DNA from: Rhodoferax sp.
Lineage (GTDB): Bacteria; Pseudomonadota; Gammaproteobacteria; Burkholderiales; Burkholderiaceae_C
Reading direction: 5' to 3'
Assembly (NCBI GenBank): GCA_029865675.1
Contig: JARXAU010000084.1
Span: forward strand, 1-15,451
DNA length: 15,451 bases
Shown: piece after piece, positions 7,428 to 13,926 of the stretch
Layout: each line of letters starts with the position of its first letter
Position numbering within the stretch: position 1 is the first letter of the stretch
The notes under the pieces: model-generated
Told to the model about the DNA's origin: nothing
Database searches by the model: none
What the model saw: the letters and a program-made list of their open reading frames with translations, nothing else
Translations under genes and position numbers: made by a program

Positions 7428-7883
7428 TCAAGGGTACAGACGGGCAATCGATTCGGCAATGCACACCGGTTTTGCCACGCCTTCGCGCTCGGTAGTGACC
7501 TCCCAGGTTAGCTGGCGCCCCCTGTTTTCAATGGGCTCCGCCTTGAGTAGCGTCAAGGCCGCTCGCACCCGACTGCCTGCCGGCACCGGGCCCATGAAGC
7601 GCACCCGATTGAGCCCATAGTTCACGCCCATGCGCACATCAGCAATATGGATTGCAGACGCGACAAACTGCGGAATCAAGGACAAGGTGAGAAATCCGTG
7701 CGGAATGGGCGCGCCGAAGGGGCCGGCCTTGGCGCGTTCCACATCAATATGGATCCACTGGTGATCGCCGGTAGCCTGGGCAAACTGGTTGATCGCCTCC
7801 TGAGTCACCACAATCCATTCGCTGGTGGCCACCGGTTGCCCCACCAAGGCCGCGAGCTGCTCTAAGTTTTCAAAATTTTTCAT
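7428..7883 (-). CDS. MaoC-like (R)-specific enoyl-CoA hydratase/dehydratase
   Basis: This is a single hot-dog-fold protein of 151 residues, of the MaoC/NodN type. Members hydrate trans-2-enoyl-CoA to (R)-3-hydroxyacyl-CoA or dehydrate related substrates. The substrate here cannot be told from sequence. The active-site segment is ATGDHQWIHID (37-47), with D40 and H45 as the likely catalytic pair. It is followed by the PHGFLTLSL element (61-69). The start ATG 7883 has a GAAAGAAG purine run upstream. It lies 21 bases after parA on the same strand and is probably co-transcribed with it. Possible roles include fatty acid breakdown or supply of hydroxyacyl-CoA for polyhydroxyalkanoate, which is inference. 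Confidence 0.9.
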   Translation of the reverse strand: MKNFENLEQLAALVGQPVATSEWIVVTQEAINQFAQATGDHQWIHIDVERAKAGPFGAPIPHGFLTLSLIPQFVASAIHIADVRMGVNYGLNRVRFMGPVPAGSRVRAALTLLKAEPIENRGRQLTWEVTTEREGVAKPVCIAESIARLYP

Positions 7884-7904
7884 CAGCTTCTTTCAATTTA
7901 GGGC

Positions 7905-8528
7905 TCAAGCGGCGGGTGCCAGCCATTCGCAGATGGGGGCCCACTGCGCCAAGTCGCGCTCCATACGGCTGGCCGAGACGTCGAACAAGGACAGGCCACT
8001 CACCGCCAAATGCACGTAGTTTTGCGTGTCGCGCAGCGTACCGGCCAGCGGCAGGCTCAGCGAAGCAATGAACGCATTCAACTGGTCAGCTGCCAAGGTG
8101 CGCTCGTCGACCCGCATGCCGACGATGCCCACGTCCAGGCGCTCGGCGTGGCGGCTTTGGGCCAATGCGTCCAAAAAGCCACGTGTGGCGTACATGTCAA
8201 AAATACTGGCCTGCAATGGCACGACCACCTTATCGGCCATCTTCAGCACTTCTTTCAGTGCTTTTCCTGAAAGGCCTGCAGGCGTATCCAGCACCACGTG
8301 ACCCAAGCCCTTTGGTGGCTTAGCCAGCGCATCCGGGTCTACCGCCCAAGCGGTTATCGGACTCGCACTGACCGGGCGTAGGCTGAGCCACAGGCTGGAG
8401 GACTGCTGTGGGTCCGCGTCTCCCAAGCGAACAGCTTGCCCACGAGAAGCTAAAAATCCGGCAATATTGGTGGCCAAGGTGGACTTGCCTGCGCCCCCCT
8501 TGGGGTTAATGACGACGATGACGCTCAT
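7905..8528 (-). CDS. ParA/MinD-family ATPase, orphan (no ParB partner)
   Basis: This 207-residue ATPase of the ParA/MIPZ/MinD class has the deviant Walker A motif KGGAGKST (10-17), with signature lysine K10. Switch I is GDADPQQSS (36-44), and the Walker B-like strand is VVLDTPA (78-84). Such proteins bind DNA or membrane in the ATP state and position cargo by gradient or oscillation. The short length without an N-terminal DNA-binding domain resembles the small ParA class seen on plasmids and in protein-complex positioning systems. No ParB, MinC or obvious cargo adaptor is adjacent. The start ATG 8528 has a strong AGGAG site 6 bases away. It lies between a permease gene (81 bases upstream) and a MaoC-type gene (21 bases downstream). 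Its cargo is unknown. Confidence 0.9.
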   Translation of the reverse strand: MSVIVVINPKGGAGKSTLATNIAGFLASRGQAVRLGDADPQQSSSLWLSLRPVSASPITAWAVDPDALAKPPKGLGHVVLDTPAGLSGKALKEVLKMADKVVVPLQASIFDMYATRGFLDALAQSRHAERLDVGIVGMRVDERTLAADQLNAFIASLSLPLAGTLRDTQNYVHLAVSGLSLFDVSASRMERDLAQWAPICEWLAPAA

Positions 8529-8559
8529 GGTTTGCTCCTGGTTCTCAGAGGGGACGAAG

Positions 8560-8579
8560 GCCGCATTATGGAATGCGGC
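8560..8579. repeat. Perfect 8-base inverted repeat upstream of parA
   Basis: GCCGCATT and its exact complement AATGCGGC flank a 4-base centre, 31 bases before the parA start codon. As RNA it would form a stable hairpin. No T-run follows on either strand, so it is not a standard intrinsic terminator. On the minus strand a CATAAT hexamer spans its centre. A repressor operator over a parA promoter is therefore one reading, and an mRNA processing or stabilising hairpin between permease and parA is the other. Confidence 0.6.
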
Positions 8580-8609
8580 ATCACGCGCCTGTTGCGCGCA
8601 CTGGGCCCG

Positions 8610-9386
8610 TCAGGCCAGACCATCCCACAACAGCTTTACGCCGGTCAAAGCCATGCCCGCATACAGGAGACCGTAAAACAAGCGCTCACTGATGCGACGC
8701 GCCATACGTACGCCAATCCACACGCCGATCGGTGCCAAAGGCAAAAGCACCAGGGAAGTCATCATATTGCGCAAGTCCAGCAACCCCAGCCACGCGTAGG
8801 GAATCCACTTGCACAGATTCAACACAAAGAAGAAAAACGCCATGGTGGCAGTGAATTTGACCGGGCTCAGACGCAAGCCAATCACGTAGGCATTGATCGG
8901 CGGTCCCCCGGCATGGGCGATAAAGCTGGTGAAGCCTGAAGTGGTGGCAAGCAAGGCGCCCAGCCAGCGCGGCGGTGTAGCACTGCCCGGCTTGGGCATG
9001 AAAGCAAGGCGCTGGGCCAAGAACAAGAGAGTGAAGGCGCCCACAATCGCCGAAACAGCTTGCGCCTGCAATAGCTTGAACAGAACCGCACCCACCACAA
9101 TACCCAGCACCCCAAAGGGCACGATCTGGCGCAACAGCGCCTTGTCAAAGTCTTTGCGAAACGCGGCCATGCCCAGAACATCCATCACAAACAGCAAGGG
9201 CATCAAGATGGCTGCGGCCTCGGGCACGGTGACGGCCAGGGCCATCATCGGCACCGCCAAGGAACCAAAACCGGCACCAAAGCCGCTCTTGCTGATGCCC
9301 AAGAGAAGCACCGCTGGCACCGACACCGCATAAAAATAGGGATCGGTAATCAGGGGCCAGGATTCGGTCATAAACACAAAGCCCAT
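8610..9386 (-). CDS. TauE/SafE family sulfite exporter-like permease
   Basis: This integral inner-membrane protein has 258 residues and about eight hydrophobic helices in two halves. It fits the TauE/SafE (formerly DUF81) family of anion or sulfonate-related exporters. Typical glycine-rich signatures are GISKSGFGAGFG (30-41) and, in the second half, HAGGPPIN (158-165). The start ATG 9386 is supported by GGAGAAGG placed 5 bases upstream. A longer frame to 9419 lacks such support and would overlap the divergent DUF1841 gene. Real substrates of most family members are untested, so sulfite is only a family label. parA follows 81 bases downstream on the same strand. Confidence 0.9.
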   Translation of the reverse strand: MGFVFMTESWPLITDPYFYAVSVPAVLLLGISKSGFGAGFGSLAVPMMALAVTVPEAAAILMPLLFVMDVLGMAAFRKDFDKALLRQIVPFGVLGIVVGAVLFKLLQAQAVSAIVGAFTLLFLAQRLAFMPKPGSATPPRWLGALLATTSGFTSFIAHAGGPPINAYVIGLRLSPVKFTATMAFFFFVLNLCKWIPYAWLGLLDLRNMMTSLVLLPLAPIGVWIGVRMARRISERLFYGLLYAGMALTGVKLLWDGLA

Positions 9387-9401
9387 GGTAACCTTCTCCC
9401 G

Positions 9402-9836
9402 ATGTTCAACCCCTCGCAAGCCGATGTGCGCCGCTACTTTTGCGCTGTTTACGCCAAGGCCCGTTTAGGCCAGCCGCTGGAGGCGCTAGAGACCATCGCC
9501 GCCCAGTGGATTGACGAACACCCCGAATACCACGCCGACCTGCGCGACGCCGACGCCGCAGTGGCTGCGGTGTATGACGACAACGCGGGCCGCAGCAACC
9601 CGTTTTTGCACCTGTCCATGCATCTGTCGATCAGCGAACAAAGCTCAATAGACCAACCGCGCGGCATCCGCCAAGCCGTTGAGCTGCTCACGCACAAGCG
9701 CAACTCCCTGCACCTGGCGCACCACGGCGCGATGGAATGCCTGGGCTCCATGTTGTGGGAAAGCCAACGGGCAGGTCGCCCGCCCGACGGCGACGCCTAT
9801 ATCGCCTGCGTGCAACGCCACGCCACCAAAGATTAA
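9402..9836 (+). CDS. DUF1841 family protein
   Basis: This soluble protein of 144 residues matches DUF1841. It has the N-terminal MFNPS, the HPEYHADL segment (40-47), the hallmark NPFLHLSMHLSISEQ (66-80) followed by SIDQPRGIR (82-90), and a C-terminal CLGSMLWESQRAGRPP stretch (113-128). The family is widespread in beta- and gammaproteobacteria and I know of no proven function. Histidines in the hallmark could bind metal, which is speculation. The start is 15 bases from the divergent permease start, with no Shine-Dalgarno sequence in between, so its promoter must lie inside the permease gene or its mRNA is nearly leaderless. The gene ends 33 bases before a strong terminator. Confidence 0.9.
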   Translation: MFNPSQADVRRYFCAVYAKARLGQPLEALETIAAQWIDEHPEYHADLRDADAAVAAVYDDNAGRSNPFLHLSMHLSISEQSSIDQPRGIRQAVELLTHKRNSLHLAHHGAMECLGSMLWESQRAGRPPDGDAYIACVQRHATKD

Positions 9837-9869
9837 GGCGCCCGCCCGGGAGACGTTACGCCAGTCAAG

Positions 9870-9896
9870 AAAAAACCGCCCGAAGGCGGTTTTTTT
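9870..9896. terminator. Bidirectional intrinsic terminator
   Basis: The sequence is an A-run, CCGCC, a CGAA tetraloop, GGCGG and a T-run. The GC stem extends into A-T pairs on both sides. With seven T after the stem on plus and six on minus, it should stop transcription from DUF1841 (plus, ending 33 bases before) and from cytochrome c4 (minus, ending 18 bases before). Confidence 0.93.
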
Positions 9897-9913
9897 GTCA
9901 AGGCATCATGGGC

Positions 9914-10579
9914 TTATCTGAAACGGTTCTCCGGCACGGACTTCAATACGCCAGGCAGGCCAGCCACATAGCTGGCCAGCTCTTTGAGTTCGGCGTTGGA
10001 GTATTGTTTCGCAATCCCGCCCATGATGGCGTTACCACGACCGACCTGCGGATTACCTTCGGTTTTGTATGCCTTCAGTGCCACATACAAATAGTCCTTG
10101 TACTGGCCGGAAATCTTGGGGTAGCTGGGGTCAATCGGATTGCTCAGACGCTCTCCATGGCAAGACGCACAGCCGCCTTTGGCAACCAGCTCCATGGCCT
10201 TGGCCGAGCCGTTTGCCGCTTTTTCCAGGGGCTTGGCGTTGGCATCGACACCGCTGGCGGCGTAGTAGGCGGCCAAATCAGCCATGTCTTGATCGCTCAA
10301 GGAGGTGGCAATTCCGCGCATGCTGGGGTGTTTGCGCTCGCCTTTTTTGTAGGCATTCAAAGCAGAAACAATGTATTTTTCGGCTTGACCCGAAATCTTA
10401 GGGACTTTGTAAATTTCGGGAAAACTGGCTTGGTAACCCTCAATGCCGTGGCAGCCGCTGCACATGGCGTTCTTTTTCAAGCCCGCTGCAGCGTCACCCT
10501 TGATTTCCTGGGCTTGGGCAGCGAGCACCGTCACAGAAGCGACAAGAAGGGCAGTCAAGGAACGAAGCGATAGATTCAT
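9914..10579 (-). CDS. Diheme cytochrome c4
   Basis: This is a periplasmic electron carrier of 221 residues built from two cytochrome c domains. The signal peptide has a hydrophobic core at about 7-22 and probable cleavage after AQA (21-23). The haem sites are CSGCH (40-44) and CASCH (137-141). Likely axial methionines are M87 (HPSMRG) and M186 (NAIMGG). Each domain has a KISGQ segment between its haem site and its methionine. Family members pass electrons from the bc1 complex to terminal oxidases, so it is a plausible donor for the cox enzyme encoded earlier, though the two loci are about 5 kb apart. A perfect TATAAT lies 46-51 bases upstream of its start. It is divergent from the MoxR gene. 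Confidence 0.93.
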   Translation of the reverse strand: MNLSLRSLTALLVASVTVLAAQAQEIKGDAAAGLKKNAMCSGCHGIEGYQASFPEIYKVPKISGQAEKYIVSALNAYKKGERKHPSMRGIATSLSDQDMADLAAYYAASGVDANAKPLEKAANGSAKAMELVAKGGCASCHGERLSNPIDPSYPKISGQYKDYLYVALKAYKTEGNPQVGRGNAIMGGIAKQYSNAELKELASYVAGLPGVLKSVPENRFR

Positions 10580-10624
10580 TTTGCGCAGACAATCGAAAGT
10601 GTTTTGGTATCAGTAAGCCGTCGG

Positions 10625-10630
10625 ATTATA
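10625..10630 (-). promoter_or_regulatory. Candidate -10 box for the cytochrome c4 gene
   Basis: The minus strand reads TATAAT, a perfect sigma-70 -10 hexamer. It would give a leader of about 35-40 bases before the cytochrome c4 ATG at 10579. No good -35 hexamer is seen 16-18 bases further upstream, so an activator may be needed or the match may be chance. The rest of the 169-base gap (10580-10748) shows no clear plus-strand promoter for the MoxR gene. Confidence 0.4.
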
Positions 10631-10748
10631 TCGGCCATGCTGTTACCCATTGCGCCCAGGTCGGCCCCATTTGCACCACGCTTCACCCGGTGTCCTTGGT
10701 GCTGATTTGCGATTCGATTTCAACGACCCCTGTTCAATGGCCTCTCCC

Positions 10749-11603
10749 ATGAAATTCAACGGTACAAAAAACTACATCGCCACCCAAGACCTGATGCTCT
10801 CGGTCAACGCGGCAGCCGCACTGCAGCGGCCTTTGCTCGTTAAAGGCGAGCCCGGCACGGGGAAAACCATGCTGGCCGAGGAAGTGGCCGCCGCGCTGAA
10901 CCTGCCGCTGCTGCAGTGGCACATCAAATCCACCACCAAGGCGCAGCAAGGCCTGTACGAATACGACGCGGTGAGCCGCCTGCGCGACTCACAACTGTCG
11001 GACATTGACGGTGGCGAGCGGGTCAAGAACATCCATAACTACATCGTTAAAGGCGTGCTGTGGCAGGCCTTCACCAGTGAGACGCCGGTGGCGCTGCTGA
11101 TTGACGAGATCGACAAGGCCGACATTGAGTTCCCCAACGACTTGCTGCGCGAAATCGACCGCATGGAGTTTTATTGCTACGAGACCCGCGAGTTGATCCG
11201 CGCCAAACACCGCCCGCTGGTGTTTATTACCTCCAACAACGAAAAAGAGCTGCCAGACGCGTTTTTACGCCGCTGCTTCTTCCACTACATCAAGTTTCCG
11301 GACGCTGTGACCATGCAAAGCATCGTCGACGTGCACTTCCCCGGCCTGAAGAAAGAGCTGCTCACCGCCGCCATGAAAACCTTCTACGAGGTGCGCAACC
11401 TGCCGGGCCTGAAAAAGAAACCCTCAACCAGCGAACTGCTGGACTGGCTCAAACTGCTGCTGGCCGAGGACATACCACTGTCGGCCCTGCAGTCCAAAGA
11501 CGAAAAAATGGCGGTGCCGCCGCTGGTGGGCGCGCTGCTGAAAAACGAGCAGGATGTGAGCCTGTTTGAGAAACTGATGTTCATGCAACGCAACAACCGC
11601 TGA
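10749..11603 (+). CDS. MoxR-type AAA+ ATPase
   Basis: This 284-residue AAA+ ATPase of the MoxR/AAA_5 class would act in the cytoplasm as a hexameric remodelling or metal-insertion chaperone, usually with a VWA-domain partner. Walker A is GEPGTGKT (33-40), Walker B LLIDEID (116-122), sensor 1 SNN (162-164), and the arginine finger R174/R175. A sensor-2 helix region follows at about 226-233. The start at ATG 10749 gives MKFNGT, the common family N-terminus. An in-frame ATG at 10737 and an earlier one at 10650 exist, and none has a Shine-Dalgarno sequence. It heads a plus-strand block ending in the VWA gene. The next gene starts one base after its stop codon. Confidence 0.93.
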   Translation: MKFNGTKNYIATQDLMLSVNAAAALQRPLLVKGEPGTGKTMLAEEVAAALNLPLLQWHIKSTTKAQQGLYEYDAVSRLRDSQLSDIDGGERVKNIHNYIVKGVLWQAFTSETPVALLIDEIDKADIEFPNDLLREIDRMEFYCYETRELIRAKHRPLVFITSNNEKELPDAFLRRCFFHYIKFPDAVTMQSIVDVHFPGLKKELLTAAMKTFYEVRNLPGLKKKPSTSELLDWLKLLLAEDIPLSALQSKDEKMAVPPLVGALLKNEQDVSLFEKLMFMQRNNR

Positions 11604-11604
11604 T

Positions 11605-11835
11605 ATGCCGGAACCCAAAAAAATAGACTTTTTTGCCCTCGGCCTGTCCGATGCCGTCGGGTTTTTCGTGGGGTCATCGTCCGGTTACGGGGTTGGCGCG
11701 CTTTTGGGCATGGACATATTTGCCCCCGGTGATGGTGCCTCAAGCACGGTCGCCATCCTTTTGGTCGGATTGGGCGGTGGCCTCGGACTGCAGTTGGCGC
11801 GCCGCTGGCAACGCAGCCGCAACCACCAAAAATAG
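11605..11835 (+). CDS. Small glycine-rich membrane protein, unknown function
   Basis: The product has 76 residues and belongs to no family I recognise. It has a short charged start (PEPKK), then a glycine- and serine-rich hydrophobic stretch (about 10-38). A likely second helix at about 46-65 contains LLVGLGGGLGL, and the tail is strongly basic (RRWQRSRNHQK). Small-residue spacing such as GxxxG-like runs suggests tight helix packing or oligomers. The ATG lies one base after the MoxR stop (TGATATG), so translation is very likely coupled. The position suggests a membrane anchor or partner for the ATPase/VWA pair, which is inference. Confidence 0.75.
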   Translation: MPEPKKIDFFALGLSDAVGFFVGSSSGYGVGALLGMDIFAPGDGASSTVAILLVGLGGGLGLQLARRWQRSRNHQK

Positions 11836-11847
11836 CGGCCAACAGCA

Positions 11848-12441
11848 ATGGCTTTTGTTGAACCCATCACCCTTTGTGCGCGCGGCATCACCTTGGTGCC
11901 ACTGGCGCTGGAGCACGAAAGCGGCCTGCAAGCTGCAGCAGCCGACGGCGCACTGTGGAACATCCGCGTCACCTCGGTGCCCGAGCCGCAAGACACGCGC
12001 AAATACATTGAAGACGCCTTGGCCATGCGCGCGGCCGACCACCGGTTCGCCTTCTGCGTGCTGGACGACGCCAGCGGCCGCGTGCTGGGCAGCAGCAGCT
12101 ACCATGACATCTTGCCCGCCGTAAAGCGCCTGGAAATTGGCTACACCTGGTACGCCCAAAGTGTGCAGCGCAGCCACGTCAACACCACCTGCAAATTGCT
12201 GCTGATGACCCACGCCTTCGAGACCCTGGGCTGTCACGTGGTGGGCTGGCGCACCGACAATTTCAATTTCGCCTCGCAAGCCGCCATTGAGCGCCTGGGC
12301 GCGCGCAAAGACGGCGTCATCCGCGGCCACGCCTTGCGCCGCGACGGCACCATCCGCGACACCGTGATGTACAGCCTGCGCGCGGGCGAGTGGCCCGAGG
12401 TGAAAGCGCAGTTGCTGTACCGCCTCAACCAACCGCGCTGA
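11848..12441 (+). CDS. GNAT family N-acetyltransferase (RimJ/RimL-like)
   Basis: This 197-residue protein has the layout of RimJ/RimL-type GNAT enzymes, which move acetyl from acetyl-CoA to an amine of a protein N-terminus or small molecule. The early strand GITLVPL (13-19) is followed by RLEIGYTWYA (94-103), then QRSHVNTTCKLLLMTHAFE (107-125) where the acetyl-CoA loop sits. Next come TDNFNFASQAAIERLGA (136-152) and a C-terminal IRDTVMYSL. The usual Q/RxxGxG/A signature is replaced by a QRSHVN form, as in a known subgroup. The substrate is unknown. It lies 12 bases after the membrane protein and 12 bases before the VWA gene, inside the MoxR-VWA block. Confidence 0.87.
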   Translation: MAFVEPITLCARGITLVPLALEHESGLQAAAADGALWNIRVTSVPEPQDTRKYIEDALAMRAADHRFAFCVLDDASGRVLGSSSYHDILPAVKRLEIGYTWYAQSVQRSHVNTTCKLLLMTHAFETLGCHVVGWRTDNFNFASQAAIERLGARKDGVIRGHALRRDGTIRDTVMYSLRAGEWPEVKAQLLYRLNQPR

Positions 12442-12453
12442 AGCGCTAACACC

Positions 12454-13680
12454 ATGCTGCTTGATTTTTTCTACACCTTGCGCTCGGCCAAACTACCGGT
12501 ATCCGTCAAAGAGTTTTTGACGCTGCTCGAAGCCCTGCAAAAAGGCGTGGTCGGCCCCAACGCCGAACCGACGCAAACCGACACCTTCGATGAGGCCTAT
12601 AGCAGCGGCTACAAGATCGACGACTTTTACTACCTGAGCCGCGCTGCGCTGGTGAAAAACGAAAAGCACTACGACAAATTTGACCGTGCATTTTCCGCCT
12701 ATTTCAAGGGCGTGGAGATGGTTGCCGACTTCACCAAGGAAGTGCCGCTGGAGTGGCTGCGCAAAAACCTGGAATTGCAACTCAGCCCCGAAGAACTGGC
12801 CAAAATTGAAAAAATGGGCTGGGACGAGCTGATGGAAACGCTGAAAAAGCGCTTTGAAGAACAAAAAGAGCGCCACGAGGGCGGCAGTAAGTGGATTGGC
12901 ACCGGCGGCACCTCGCCCTTTGGCGCCTACGGCCAGAACCCGCAAGGCATTCGCATCGGGCAAGACAAAAGCCGCAACCGCAGCGCAGTCAAGGTGTGGG
13001 ACCAGCGCGCCTACAAAGACTACGACGACACCCAGGAACTGGGCACGCGCAACATCAAGGTGGCGCTGCGCCGCCTGCGCAAGTTTGCCCGCGAAGGCCA
13101 TGAGGACGAGCTGGACCTGGACGAGACCATCAGCAAAACAGCGGCCAACGCCGGCTACCTGGACATCAAAATGCGCCCCGAGCGGCACAACAACGTCAAA
13201 GTGCTGCTGCTGATGGACGTGGGCGGCACCATGGACGACCATATTGCGCGGGTGGAAGAGCTGTTTTCGGCCACCAAGACCGAGTTCAAGCACCTGGAGT
13301 TTTATTACTTCCACAACTGCGTGTATGACTTCATGTGGAAAAACAACCGGCGCCGCTTTGCCGAAAAATTTGCCACCTGGGACATCATCCGCAAGTACAA
13401 CAAAGACTACAAACTCATCTTTGTGGGCGACGCCACCATGAGCCCCTACGAGATTTTGCAACCCGGTGGCAGCGTGGAATACAACAACGAAGAGCCCGGC
13501 GCCGACTGGCTGCAGCGCCTGACCACCGCCTTCCCCAAATTCGCCTGGATTAACCCCGAGCCCCAAGGCGTGTGGCAATACCGCCAAAGCATCAGCGTCA
13601 TCCAGCAGCTCATGCAGCAGCGCATGTACCCGCTCACGCTCAAGGGGTTGGAAGAGGCGATGCGGCTGCTGACGAAGTAG
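12454..13680 (+). CDS. CoxE-like VWA-domain protein, partner of the MoxR ATPase
   Basis: This 408-residue protein has an N-terminal helical region (about 1-140), a glycine-rich linker (about 143-170), and a C-terminal von Willebrand A domain (about 247-400). It resembles CoxE/VWA proteins encoded beside MoxR ATPases, which work with the ATPase in metal-centre maturation or complex remodelling. The metal-site motif is DVGGTMDD (255-262), so the usual DxSxS becomes DxGxT. A second metal-site element is probably VGDATMS (324-330). The ATG is 12 bases after the acetyltransferase stop and has no clear Shine-Dalgarno sequence, which suggests coupling. No CO dehydrogenase genes are visible, so the client is unknown. 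Confidence 0.9.
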   Translation: MLLDFFYTLRSAKLPVSVKEFLTLLEALQKGVVGPNAEPTQTDTFDEAYSSGYKIDDFYYLSRAALVKNEKHYDKFDRAFSAYFKGVEMVADFTKEVPLEWLRKNLELQLSPEELAKIEKMGWDELMETLKKRFEEQKERHEGGSKWIGTGGTSPFGAYGQNPQGIRIGQDKSRNRSAVKVWDQRAYKDYDDTQELGTRNIKVALRRLRKFAREGHEDELDLDETISKTAANAGYLDIKMRPERHNNVKVLLLMDVGGTMDDHIARVEELFSATKTEFKHLEFYYFHNCVYDFMWKNNRRRFAEKFATWDIIRKYNKDYKLIFVGDATMSPYEILQPGGSVEYNNEEPGADWLQRLTTAFPKFAWINPEPQGVWQYRQSISVIQQLMQQRMYPLTLKGLEEAMRLLTK

Positions 13681-13714
13681 CCCGCCAAGCCCCGGCGATG
13701 GCAGCCCCAGCACC

Positions 13715-13720
13715 TAAAAT
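13715..13720 (+). promoter_or_regulatory. Candidate -10 box for the tRNA-Arg gene
   Basis: TAAAAT ends 9 bases before the first base of the tRNA, a good distance for a -10 box giving a short leader. No recognisable -35 sequence stands 16-18 bases upstream, so this is tentative. The tRNA could also be transcribed by read-through from the VWA gene. Confidence 0.3.
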
Positions 13721-13729
13721 GCTCCATTC

Positions 13730-13804
13730 CTCGCCGTAGCACAATGGATAGTGCGCATGCCTCCTAAGCGTGAAATACAGGTTCGATTCCTGTCGGCGGG
13801 ACCA
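13730..13804 (+). tRNA. tRNA-Arg (anticodon CCT)
   Basis: The 75 bases fold as a full cloverleaf. The acceptor CTCGCCG pairs with CGGCGGG, with one T-G wobble at the second pair. The D stem is GCAC/GTGC, the anticodon stem CATGC/GCGTG (one T-G pair) with loop CTCCTAA, the variable loop AAAT, and the T stem ACAGG/CCTGT with loop TTCGATT. The anticodon at 13763-13765 is CCT, which reads the AGG arginine codon. Discriminator A and the 3' CCA (13802-13804) are encoded. It stands alone between the VWA gene and the TPR gene, with no visible terminator. Confidence 0.95.
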
Positions 13805-13926
13805 TATTGCACCTTTGCGTCAGCCTAGCAGCGCCAGCATGGGCTCGTCGCCAATATGCTCCGTAGGGAACTTCACTGGTTTTTGCGTGGTTATTCTTCG
13901 ACCGTTTGATTCTTGGAGTGGATGTG

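Noticed and set aside
9737..10573. A 278-codon plus-strand frame across the DUF1841 end, terminator and cytochrome c4
   Set aside because: It reads through a strong bidirectional terminator and the reverse of a clear cytochrome c4 gene, so it cannot be a sensible gene.
10673..10702. Inverted repeat GCACCA...TGGTGC upstream of the MoxR gene
   Set aside because: The arms are only six bases with an 18-base loop, there is no T-run, and it does not overlap a convincing promoter. Chance is a sufficient explanation.
11740..12432. A 230-codon minus-strand frame opposite the acetyltransferase
   Set aside because: The plus-strand frame has clear GNAT motifs. The antisense product is Ala/Val/Gln-rich without recognisable domains.
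12493..13713. A 406-codon open frame on the minus strand opposite the VWA gene
   Set aside because: It mirrors the plus-strand VWA gene and translates to low-complexity valine-, leucine- and histidine-rich protein with no family features. It is the kind of antisense frame expected in GC-biased coding DNA.
13730..13926. tRNA-Arg as an integration site of a mobile element
   Set aside because: No integrase, direct repeat of the tRNA 3' end, or shift in gene character is seen in the sequence that follows. The TPR gene begins normally 122 bases later.
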